This document shows, piece by piece, positions 7,901 through 14,563 of a stretch of 34,208 bases of DNA. The position numbers and the translations under genes were made by a program. Position 1 is the stretch's first letter. Each line of letters opens with the position of its first letter. A model generated the notes under the pieces. It worked only from the letters and a program-made list of their open reading frames with translations. It did no database searches and was not told the DNA's origin. Source of the stretch: Acidobacteriaceae bacterium (GTDB lineage Bacteria > Acidobacteriota > Terriglobia > Terriglobales > Acidobacteriaceae); assembly GCA_003152195.1 (NCBI GenBank), contig PLZN01000067.1, forward strand, positions 908-35,115, in the 5' to 3' direction.

Positions 7901-9072
7901 TCGCCAACGAGCCATGGAATACGGCCGACGGTGGCAACGCGGACTTCCGTGTACCCTATGTCGGATACAGCCCCAACGCCGCGCTCTTCAGGACGGTCGG
8001 CAACTCCGCATACGACGCCCTCGAGACCCACCTTGAGAAGCGGCTTGCGAATAACTTCCAAGTCGGCGCCAGCTACACCTTCAGCCACACCCTCGACGAG
8101 CAAAGCGACGTTGGCCTGTTCTTCACCGGCGACAATCCAAATAACCTGCGCGATTCGTATGCGTCTTCGGACTTCGATCGCACCAACGTGTTCAGTGCCA
8201 ACTTTCAGGTGGTCGCTCCGAACCTGGCCAAACCGAACTCGCTGCTTTCCTATGTTGCCAATGACTGGCATCTGACCGGAATTGGCATTCTGCAGAGCGG
8301 CGAGCCTTATTCGCTTTATGAGTTCTATGGCGCGGTAGGCAGCATCTACTTCGGCGACTTCCCAACGCTCATGAACCCCGTACTCCCGATCAAGGATGCC
8401 AAGGATCCTAAGAGGGCTTTGACCGGTAACTCGGGCGCGGTCCGTGGGAGCGGCGGCAGCTACATACCCGCCATCGACCCCACCGAAATCAATATCCAAT
8501 ATCTCTCTCCGGGGCAGAAAGGCATTCCGGTTTCAACTGGTAGCGATCCCCAGGATATCTACGAGACAGACTTTGCCCCAGGGCAACGCAACCTTTTCCG
8601 CCAGGCGCCGCAGAAGCGATTGGATATCTCCTTCCGCAAAAGCTTCCGTGCAACGGAGAAGGTTACCTTGCAGTATGCGTTCAACATCTTCAATGTCACC
8701 AACACCACCAGCCTGGATGTGCCGCAGAACCAGACGCAGATTCGCCAGAACTCAGCTTGCTCCAATACTGCGATCGCCGAGGGCAACAATTGCACACCGG
8801 GTGACAACTACTTCGTCAACTACGGCCAGATTGTGACCAGCAACAGCCCGATCGACCAGCAGTCTGTAAAGACAAATCTCGATCAACTGCCCTTTCACAA
8901 CGGAACGGGACGATCGACCAGCATTCCGACGACTCTTGCAACCGGCACCCTCTCGTGCGCTTTAGCTACGATCGCGGGGGGATGCCCGAACAACGGCGCA
9001 AACTTTGGCTCCGTCACTGGCACCATCGGCGGCCCCCGCGTAGTCACCATGGGCCTTAACATTGTCTTCTAA
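4957..9072 (+). CDS. TonB-dependent receptor 1, Oar-like, with carboxypeptidase-regulatory-like domain
   Basis: The 1371-residue outer-membrane protein opens with a signal peptide (MRKTLWRS, then a hydrophobic core to PVLAQ). Next comes a carboxypeptidase regulatory-like beta-sandwich of about 85 residues (GTLNGTVLDSSSASVPGATV...GTYSVKVTHEGF). A plug domain follows (ANGQRDTSNTFLVNGVDVTNLF; EFLQEIRVNTSLYDAQQG), then a large beta-barrel ending in aromatic Phe (GLNIVF). This is the Oar/SusC-like architecture expanded in Acidobacteriota, proposed to take up glycans or peptides across the outer membrane with TonB energy. A Gly/Ser-rich low-complexity insert (SSSSSAGSGAIGGAS) lies in the plug. GAGGAG at 4948-4953, close before ATG 4957, supports this start; the upstream ATG at 4903 has no ribosome site and would spoil the signal peptide. 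It stands alone, with a peptidase upstream. The substrate is unknown. Confidence 0.92.
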   Translation: MRKTLWRSVAFCGAFAVAALLCLSPVLAQQTLGTLNGTVLDSSSASVPGATVTIHSAQTNLERTATTQQNGFFQIFNLPIGTYSVKVTHEGFDTTELPAIDVQEARATTVPVTLKVGQTSTSVTVSASPLLNATDATNGYTLDSEQIAITPLATGSFTQLAVLSPGVSAELLSGLDSNAGLGNQPIWANGQRDTSNTFLVNGVDVTNLFNGKSSSGATSQRYNFNIGGGSTSSSSSAGSGAIGGASQTGTSVYGSNGNSLPSPPPEFLQEIRVNTSLYDAQQGATSGAQIDANTATGGNAWHGQFYGTFANNSLNAAPYFFNQQYQLGTIGVGAFPASLANPALHRWTTGATVGGPILKNKLFFFAAYQRLYASDQSTGLSQLNVPSGLTDDRSAAGLANAAESWAADGSTFSPSKIMPIASALLNAKLANGQYLIPSAQVTGPYQYGVPNVTLVGTSVLTGDHANAAVDYNLRGADHLSVKYYYQSDPVTKPYGFAQVGGFPLTQNNGSQVAAIGNSVSIGSKINWEQRLGFARMGSYSHYTQTVTSPSGDPTFGIGAGSTGYAAGVPGLLLSEFAADTTASPDLKVGPYSSFANTGFYQNRVNPSTNVIFALGRHTIVAGGGYNYTQLNITNNRTGIAQVKTKNFETFLEDEVNSSNVLETIDSKSGRNNADRYYRANEISSYVQDKWQALPNLSITAGVRYDYHGGLTEKYGNVFNFDPSAYSVSGDTSNGFTVTNAGFVVAHNNKYFPTAGVSDSTLTGRQWGISPRVGFAWSPKMNHGSVVFRGGGGIYYDRGELFSRLSQPAGSGNGGPFGVTESAPLASYVVGNGKSLTNPLGTALTSSTYIPPSANPGTITAALQNQLNIMTGNSAKFGKNCGAVDNQEGYTDCTATLNFGAYDKNNVLPYTINYTLNMQWQPANDLAVTIGYTGNRGRHAVIPIPFNEPGIATPTSPIHGEQYSYGFQVLNQNSFNGYDYNSIANEPWNTADGGNADFRVPYVGYSPNAALFRTVGNSAYDALETHLEKRLANNFQVGASYTFSHTLDEQSDVGLFFTGDNPNNLRDSYASSDFDRTNVFSANFQVVAPNLAKPNSLLSYVANDWHLTGIGILQSGEPYSLYEFYGAVGSIYFGDFPTLMNPVLPIKDAKDPKRALTGNSGAVRGSGGSYIPAIDPTEINIQYLSPGQKGIPVSTGSDPQDIYETDFAPGQRNLFRQAPQKRLDISFRKSFRATEKVTLQYAFNIFNVTNTTSLDVPQNQTQIRQNSACSNTAIAEGNNCTPGDNYFVNYGQIVTSNSPIDQQSVKTNLDQLPFHNGTGRSTSIPTTLATGTLSCALATIAGGCPNNGANFGSVTGTIGGPRVVTMGLNIVF

Positions 9073-9097
9073 CGAGCTGCCGCCAAGGGACACCATT

Positions 9098-9120
9098 GAG
9101 GGGCCTATCCGGGGCCCCTC
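9098..9120 (+). terminator. Stem-loop after TonB receptor 1
   Basis: GAGGGGCC (9098-9105) and GGCCCCTC (9113-9120) form a perfect 8-bp stem with a seven-base loop, 25 bp after the receptor stop. No T-run follows, so it may be a weak intrinsic terminator or only an mRNA-stabilising hairpin. Confidence 0.5.
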
Positions 9121-9295
9121 GGCCGCTAAGGTGGAGCGCGGACGGTGAGAACCTCAAAGTCGAGTTACCCCAAACTCTGCCAGGCCGATATGCGTGTGTG
9201 CTACAGCTTCAGAGGGCTGCAGCGCGATAGATGCTTTGAGGCTTCCGGATCGTCAGTCCGGCGCTTCTCCCGCAGTTGAGAGAGGCGCCACGATT

Positions 9296-9318
9296 GAGCA
9301 TGCACGGAATGCATGCTC
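9296..9318 (-). terminator. Stem-loop at the 3' end of the PQQ dehydrogenase/isomerase operon
   Basis: GAGCATGC (9296-9303) and GCATGCTC (9311-9318) form a perfect 8-bp stem with a seven-base loop, starting four bases past the stop codon of isomerase A on the minus strand. The position suits the end of the minus-strand operon. The U-tract is poor on the minus strand, so the terminator role is inferred from position. Confidence 0.45.
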
Positions 9319-9322
9319 TTCC

Positions 9323-10369
9323 TTAGATCAGCTGTTTTTCTCTCATGACTCCTTTGACATAGGTCAAGTCCCTCCGCATAGCGTCAATCACTTCTTGCTT
9401 CGGAACAGTAAGCGTCTTGTTGCCGTTCTCGGCGCCCCCGAGCTCGGGATATTCAAAGTGCAGTTGCACCGGGCCTGAGAAACCGTTCTTCTTCACAATG
9501 GCAAAGAATCCTGGGAAATTGACCATACCCTGACCTGTTGGACACCAGTGCGGAACCCAAGCGTTTTCGATAGCGAGCGACTTGTCAAACGGATCGGGAT
9601 GGGTGTTCTTCCCTTTGTTCTGCTGCCAAGTGAAGTCCTTAAGGGCGATCCCTCTCATTTGATTCTTAACCAGACGAGAACTCGCGATCCAGCCACCATA
9701 GCCACCTTCGATTGTCGCGTGACCGATGTCATAGTTGATTCCGATCCAGCGAGGATCGAGACCCTGGAACATAGTCCAAAGATCCCAAATTGGCCCCCCA
9801 ACCCGTCCGGGTCCGGACTCCGTGTGATACATTCCGCAGATCTGATGTTCTTCGTTTAGTTCAGCCAGCGCTCTCACCTGCGGCTTCAGTTCATTGAGCC
9901 TTTCCGCAATGCCCTGGTCTGCCGAATAGTTTAAAAAGCCCAATCTATATTGGCGAATACCCAGTCGGTTGGCTGTTTTCAAGACTGCCTCGGCATGGGG
10001 TGTCTTGACGCTCATGATACCCGTCGTAATCATTGGAACTTGCAGGCCGGCGCGGCGAACCATCTCAACTGCCGCTGGAAGATCGGTCTCCACTCGGCCG
10101 GGCAACACGTGACCGCCGGCACGAACCGTAAGGTCAACACCATCGAACCCGATATCCCTCGCAATCGCAGCCGCATCATTGACGCTGGCCCATTGTAAGT
10201 GCTTGGAGAAGATACAAATCTTTAGCTTGCCCGGGTTGCCAGCCCTGGTCTTGACTGCATCTGCGTTCTGGGGAGTATCTTTGGCAAATGCATGCAATGC
10301 GCCGGACATAGCCGCGCCCATCAGCAACGTACGACGCGACATCATACCGTGTGAGAAATCGTTGATCAT
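9323..10369 (-). CDS. Tat-exported TIM-barrel sugar isomerase/epimerase-like protein A
   Basis: The 348-residue protein belongs to the xylose isomerase-like/AP endonuclease 2 TIM-barrel family (PF01261 type). It has a twin-arginine leader, SRRTLLMG at residues 11-18, followed by a hydrophobic stretch to ALHAFAK. Likely metal-site segments are MYHTESG, NYDIGHA and LHFEYPE. Exported members are poorly characterised. Some recently studied homologues act on 3-keto-glycosides rather than on sugar phosphates, so the usual name 'sugar phosphate isomerase' is doubtful here. It is a close paralogue of the protein at 11034-12080: same length, with most residues identical by eye, and differences scattered or conservative. 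A decayed dehydrogenase copy lies just upstream. The duplicated gene remains intact, which suggests it still functions. Confidence 0.85.
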   Translation of the reverse strand: MINDFSHGMMSRRTLLMGAAMSGALHAFAKDTPQNADAVKTRAGNPGKLKICIFSKHLQWASVNDAAAIARDIGFDGVDLTVRAGGHVLPGRVETDLPAAVEMVRRAGLQVPMITTGIMSVKTPHAEAVLKTANRLGIRQYRLGFLNYSADQGIAERLNELKPQVRALAELNEEHQICGMYHTESGPGRVGGPIWDLWTMFQGLDPRWIGINYDIGHATIEGGYGGWIASSRLVKNQMRGIALKDFTWQQNKGKNTHPDPFDKSLAIENAWVPHWCPTGQGMVNFPGFFAIVKKNGFSGPVQLHFEYPELGGAENGNKTLTVPKQEVIDAMRRDLTYVKGVMREKQLI

Positions 10370-10412
10370 TTTAAGTCATCCATTCTGCGCTAGCGCGTGC
10401 AACTCGATCTTT

Positions 10413-11023
10413 TTGGCTGAGATAGGCGCTGAGATTCTGGATTTGCTCAGGGGTGGCGCTCAGAGGTTTCATCACCGAATGGCTGTCGTCGACGATCGTT
10501 TCTATGTCCTGTGACTGGAGCAAGTGAAACGCTCCATCGAGATCCTCCAATTGCAAGTCAAAATCGGTTCGCCCTCTGGCACCCCGAAGGGTTTGGCCGT
10601 TCCGCAGCGTTACGGTGACCAGGCCGTAGCCAGTAGTAACGTGTTGGTCGGGATGCAACAGCACATTGTGTATCTCTTCCGCTGTCATCCTGCTGCCTAC
10701 ATCCGACTAGATCTGGACCTTTGGACGATCCCTTGCCGTGAACCACTGTGGCAAGAACCACAAGTTCCCTCTCCCCAGAAAAATTTATCGCCCCCGGCCG
10801 CGTCACTGGCGACGACGGTTTGAGGGGCCGGAGCGTTGAGCGAATGGACAAAGGCTGCGATGGCGTCGAGCTGGTGTTGCGGCAGTGCAAACGCAGGCAT
10901 ACCTCCGGCGGGAATCCCTGACTCAATGAGATTCCGCAACTGCTCGGCCGAACGCCTGCGCACATCGGGATTGCCGGTGAGTTTTGGGGCGTGATCGGTT
11001 CCGAAAGTGTCGGCGCCATGGCA
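10413..11023 (-). pseudogene. Decayed duplicate of the diheme N-terminal part of the PQQ dehydrogenase
   Basis: This segment parallels 13703-14314 of the intact gene at 12137-14485. Recognisable pieces include RRRSAEQLR, IPAGGMPAFALPQHQLDA, WGEGTCGSCH, MTAEEIHNVLLHP and PLSATPEQIQNLSAYLSQ. It is broken in four ways. The N-terminus is missing, because homology stops at 11023 before the start codon and before the first haem motif CSGCH. A one-base insertion after the CGSCH motif shifts the frame (GAACCACTGTGG against GAACCATGTGG). A second one-base insertion lies near 10705, where the frame returns to register. The whole PQQ propeller (about 1.6 kb) is absent, with the reading running into the leader of isomerase A. 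It cannot make a working dehydrogenase and is a by-product of the tandem duplication. Confidence 0.85.
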
Positions 11024-11033
11024 AGGTTCCTCC

Positions 11034-12080
11034 TTAGATCAGCTGTTTTTCTCTCATGACTCCTTTCACAAAGGTCAAGTCCCTGCGCATCGCGTCAATC
11101 ACTTCTTGCTTGGGAATAGTAAGATTCTTTTTGCCGTTCTCGGCGCCCCCGAGCCCGGGATATTCAAAGTGGAGCTGCACCGGGCCGGAGAAACCGTTCT
11201 TCTTCACAATGTCAAAAAATCCCGCGAAATTGACCATGCCTTGGCCTGTTGGACACCAGTGTGGCACCCAGGCGTCTTCAATACCGAGCGACTTGTCAAA
11301 CGGATCGGGATGGATGTTTTTCCCTTTGTTCTGCTGCCAGGTGAAGTCCTTAAGAGCAATCCCTCGCATCTGATTCTTAACCAGGCGAGAACTCGCGATC
11401 CAGCCACCATAGCCACCTTCGACCGTCGCGTGACCGATGTCATAGTTGACTGCAAGCCATCGAGGATCGAGCCCCTGGAACAGGGTCCAAACATCCCAAA
11501 TTGGCCCTCCAATCAGTCCGGGGCCGGAATGGGTGTGATACATTCCGCAGATCTGATTTTCTTTGTTTAGGTCAGCCAGTGCTTTCACCTGCGGCTTCAA
11601 TTGGTTGAGTCTTTCCACAACGCCCTCGTTTGCAAGATAACTGAACCATCCCCACCTATATTGACGAATGCCCAGTTTGCTGGCTGTTCTTAAGATTGCC
11701 TCGGCATGCGGAGTCTCGGCACCCATAATCTCCGTCGTAATCATGGGAACTTCGAGGCCGGCGCGGTGAACAGCCTCAACGGCCGCTGGAAGGTCAGTCT
11801 CCACTCGGTCGGGCGAAATGTGGCCGTCGGAACGAACCGTGAGGTCAACACCGTCGAACCCGATATCCCTCGCAATCGCAGCCGCGTCACTGATGCTGGT
11901 CCATTGTAAGTGCTTGGAGAAGACACAAATCTTTAGCTTGCCTGGGTTGCTGGCCGCTGGCTCCACTGCATCCGCACTCTGGGGAGTATCTTTGGCAAGT
12001 GCATGCAAGGCGCTGGACATAGCCGCACCCAGCAACAATGTACGGCGCGACATCATACCTTGTGAGAAATCATTCATCAT
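11034..12080 (-). CDS. Tat-exported TIM-barrel sugar isomerase/epimerase-like protein B
   Basis: The 348-residue paralogue of the protein at 9323-10369 has the same twin-arginine leader (SRRTLLLG at residues 11-18) and the same putative metal segments (MYHTHSG, NYDIGHA, LHFEYPG). It starts 56 bp after the stop of the PQQ dehydrogenase on the same strand, so the two very probably form one transcript. The pairing with a haem-bearing periplasmic dehydrogenase suggests that it acts on an oxidised sugar produced by that enzyme, for example by isomerising or beta-eliminating a keto-sugar. That is inference; the sequence shows only fold, export signal and operon. Several substitutions between A and B sit in a short stretch (IRQYRWGWFSYLANEG against IRQYRLGFLNYSADQG), which may reflect different substrate pockets. 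Confidence 0.86.
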   Translation of the reverse strand: MMNDFSQGMMSRRTLLLGAAMSSALHALAKDTPQSADAVEPAASNPGKLKICVFSKHLQWTSISDAAAIARDIGFDGVDLTVRSDGHISPDRVETDLPAAVEAVHRAGLEVPMITTEIMGAETPHAEAILRTASKLGIRQYRWGWFSYLANEGVVERLNQLKPQVKALADLNKENQICGMYHTHSGPGLIGGPIWDVWTLFQGLDPRWLAVNYDIGHATVEGGYGGWIASSRLVKNQMRGIALKDFTWQQNKGKNIHPDPFDKSLGIEDAWVPHWCPTGQGMVNFAGFFDIVKKNGFSGPVQLHFEYPGLGGAENGKKNLTIPKQEVIDAMRRDLTFVKGVMREKQLI

Positions 12081-12136
12081 TTAAGGCCATCCATTCTGCG
12101 AGATACAAAGCGTGCAGCTCGGTCTATATGCGAGAT

Positions 12137-14485
12137 TTACGGAGACGGCAAGCCGAAGCACAAAAATGCAGAGCCAGCGGCCACCGCTACGAATTGCTTT
12201 CCACCAACTGCATACGTCATTGGAGAGGCTTTCATTCCGACGTTGGTGTCAAAATGCCACAACGTTTTACCTTTCCGCTCATCGACTGCTACGAAGGCGC
12301 CGTTCGGGTCGCCATAAAAAACAAGCCCGCCTGCTGTTGCCAGCACGCCAGACCAGGTCTTCAGGATCACTGGTCCAGTTTGCGGAATTTCCCAGGCCAC
12401 CTCACCAGTATCGATATTGATCGCCCGCATGTATCTCTCGCCAGGTTTGACAGGATCTTCAGACGCCTTCTGACTGTTGGATGCCTCAATCGGATGACAA
12501 TCCTCCAGCGTCATCAGATAGTAGAGGCGGGTCGTCTGACTAAATGCTGTGGAACTCCAGTTGGCTGCGTTGTCCGGACAACCTCTCTCTCGACTCGATG
12601 CCGTTGCAGGTTGCACCGCGAGCTGCGGGCGCCCATCTGGACCAATGCCGGTGGCCCAATTCACGCGATGCAGGAAGGTTTTCGCGAGGAGCACCTCTCC
12701 GTTCGTACGGTCTAACACATAGAAGAACCCGTTCCGATCCGCATGCAGCAGCAGCTTCCTCTGCTTCCCGCGATATTCGGTATCGACGAGGACCGGGGGC
12801 TCGGTTGCGTCGCGGTCTGCCGTATCGTGCGGCGTGAACTGGAAGTACCACTTCAATGCGCCAGTCTGGGGTTTGAGCGCGAGTATGCAGTCGGTGAAGA
12901 GGTTATCGCCGGGGCGGTCGCGATCGTCACGATCCGGCCAGGGATTGCCGGTTGCCCAGTAGAGCGTATCCGTTTCTTTGTCGTATGTCCCGGTCAGCCA
13001 GGTGGAGCCACCGCTCAGCAGCGGCTCTTTGCCCCAGGTTTCAATGCCGGGTTCGCCCTTTGCAGGAAGTGTCCAGTGGCGCCAAACCAGTTCGCCTGTG
13101 TCGGCCTTGTAACAGGCAATGAAGCCGCGCATGCCCCAGTCGCCCCCGGAGACGCCGGCGATGACGGTGTCGTTGACAATCAACGGTGACACCGTCGAGC
13201 CATAATGCTCCTTCTGCTCGGGCATTACGACCTCCCAGATCAAGCTACCCGTCACGCGATTCAACGCCAGCAGATGAGCGTTATCTGTGACCACGAAGAT
13301 CTTGTCGCCGAGTACCGCGACGCCGCGATTCGTGCCGACGGATGCATCTCCAACCAGACCCGGGGTGGGTGGACGGGAATACTTCCAGATCTGGCCCCCA
13401 GTCAGCGCGTCGATGGCGTAGGCCTGGTTATTGCCGGATAGGTACATGACGCCGTCGGCGACGATAGGCGTTGACTCCAGGCCGAAATGGGGCATGGGGA
13501 AGATCCACTTGAGAACCAGATCTTTTACGTTCGATGCATTGATCTGCGTCAGGCCACTGTAGCGATTGCCGTCCAGCTTGCCATTGTAGGTGGGCCAATC
13601 GCCCGGCCGGGGATCGAGGATTCTGGAAAACCCGACGTCTTGCACCTGGGAAGCGTATTGCGCGTTGGGCGCTTTCAACGGTCCCGGCTCGATCCCTGTC
13701 AGTTGGCTGAGATAGGCGCTGAGATTCTGAATTTGATCAGGGGTGGCGCTCAGAGGTTTCATCACCGAATGGCTGTCGTCGACGATCGCTACTATGTCGT
13801 GTGACTGGAGCAAGTGAAACGCTCCATCGAGATCCTCCAATTGCAAGTCAAAATTGGTTCGCCCTCTGGCAAAGCCCCGAAGCGTCTGACCATTCTGCAG
13901 CGTTACGGTAACCAGGTCGTAGCCCGTAGTAATGTGTTGGCCGGGATGCAACAGCACATTGTGTATCTCTTCCGCCGTCATCCGGCTGCCTACATCGGAT
14001 AGATCGGGACCTTTGGACGATCCCTTGCCGCGAACCATGTGGCACGACCCACAAGTTCCTTCTCCCCAGAAGAATTTATCTCCCCCGGCCGCATCACCGG
14101 CGACGACGGTCTGAGAGGCCGGAGCGTTAAGCGAATGGACAAAGGCTGCGACCGCGTCGAGCTGGTGTTGCGGCAATGCAAACGCAGGCATACCTCCGGC
14201 GGGAATCCCTGACTCAATGAGATCCCGCAACTGCTCGGCCGAACGCCTGCGCACATCGGGATTGCCGTCGAGCTTCGGGGCGTGACCGGTTCCGAAAGTG
14301 TCGGCGCCATGGCACCCGGAGCAATTGCTCGCGTACACTGTTTTTCCATCCTGAAGCAGTGTTGACGGCGGAGACTGGGGATTTTGGCACAACAAAAGTG
14401 CAGGCGCGAAGAGAGCGACCAGCAAAAGATAGCGGCCGCTCCCCGGGTCACGCGAAATTCCACACTCGTTGGACTTTATCGTCAT
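12137..14485 (-). CDS. Exported diheme cytochrome c-PQQ-dependent dehydrogenase fusion
   Basis: The 782-residue protein has a signal peptide (hydrophobic core LLLVALFAPALLL, residues 20-32). Two c-type haem regions follow, with CSGCH at 55-59 and CGSCH at 145-149 and a likely axial Met in GGMPAF. From about residue 285 to the end there is an eight-bladed PQQ quinoprotein propeller (DWPTYNGKLDGNRYSGLTQI, then SGGDWGMRGF, then GNPWPDRDDRDRPGDNLF, then FTPHDTADRDA). It should oxidise an alcohol or sugar in the periplasm and pass electrons through its own haems to the respiratory chain. The adjacent-cysteine pair common in PQQ alcohol dehydrogenases just before the NRGVA segment is absent (DASVGTNRGVA here). 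Haems sit at the N-terminus, whereas many quinohaemoproteins carry them at the C-terminus. It heads the minus-strand operon with isomerase B. The ATG at 14485 gives a proper signal peptide, but its SD is weak. Confidence 0.9.
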   Translation of the reverse strand: MTIKSNECGISRDPGSGRYLLLVALFAPALLLCQNPQSPPSTLLQDGKTVYASNCSGCHGADTFGTGHAPKLDGNPDVRRRSAEQLRDLIESGIPAGGMPAFALPQHQLDAVAAFVHSLNAPASQTVVAGDAAGGDKFFWGEGTCGSCHMVRGKGSSKGPDLSDVGSRMTAEEIHNVLLHPGQHITTGYDLVTVTLQNGQTLRGFARGRTNFDLQLEDLDGAFHLLQSHDIVAIVDDSHSVMKPLSATPDQIQNLSAYLSQLTGIEPGPLKAPNAQYASQVQDVGFSRILDPRPGDWPTYNGKLDGNRYSGLTQINASNVKDLVLKWIFPMPHFGLESTPIVADGVMYLSGNNQAYAIDALTGGQIWKYSRPPTPGLVGDASVGTNRGVAVLGDKIFVVTDNAHLLALNRVTGSLIWEVVMPEQKEHYGSTVSPLIVNDTVIAGVSGGDWGMRGFIACYKADTGELVWRHWTLPAKGEPGIETWGKEPLLSGGSTWLTGTYDKETDTLYWATGNPWPDRDDRDRPGDNLFTDCILALKPQTGALKWYFQFTPHDTADRDATEPPVLVDTEYRGKQRKLLLHADRNGFFYVLDRTNGEVLLAKTFLHRVNWATGIGPDGRPQLAVQPATASSRERGCPDNAANWSSTAFSQTTRLYYLMTLEDCHPIEASNSQKASEDPVKPGERYMRAINIDTGEVAWEIPQTGPVILKTWSGVLATAGGLVFYGDPNGAFVAVDERKGKTLWHFDTNVGMKASPMTYAVGGKQFVAVAAGSAFLCFGLPSP

Positions 14486-14509
14486 TTGTCATCCCGATGC
14501 TAAAAGCAG

Positions 14510-14538
14510 TTGACGAGAACGGAAGCGATGATATATCA
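14510..14538 (+). promoter_or_regulatory. Promoter of the MFS gene with operator palindrome TGATATATCA over the -10
   Basis: TTGACG (14510-14515) and TATATC (14532-14537) are separated by 16 bp, and the -10 lies inside the perfect palindrome TGATATATCA (14529-14538). Start of transcription is expected near 14544, 20 bases before the ATG. The palindrome is also placed to serve as the -10 of a divergent promoter for the PQQ dehydrogenase, with a weak TTGCGC -35 on the minus strand (14557-14552, spacer 16). A regulator bound here could control both transcripts. Confidence 0.65.
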
Positions 14539-14563
14539 GTTTCTACATGCCGCGCAATGAAGA

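Larger units (their letters stand above)
9323..14314. repeat. Tandem duplication of the isomerase and cytochrome/PQQ dehydrogenase block
   Basis: Unit 1 is 9323-11023 and unit 2 is 11034-14314. Homology covers the whole isomerase gene, about 45 bases upstream of its start, and about 610 bases of the dehydrogenase 5' half. Unit 1 lacks what corresponds to roughly 12125-13702 of unit 2. The unit junction lies at 11023-11033, where CGGCGCCATGGCA of the dehydrogenase abuts the sequence found just 3' of the isomerase stop. The copies have diverged at many silent and replacement sites, so the event is not recent. Confidence 0.85.

Noticed and set aside
7492-8499. A 335-codon minus-strand open frame
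   Set aside because: It is fully inside TonB receptor 1 and has the Val/Gly/Arg-rich composition of antisense shadows; no family match.
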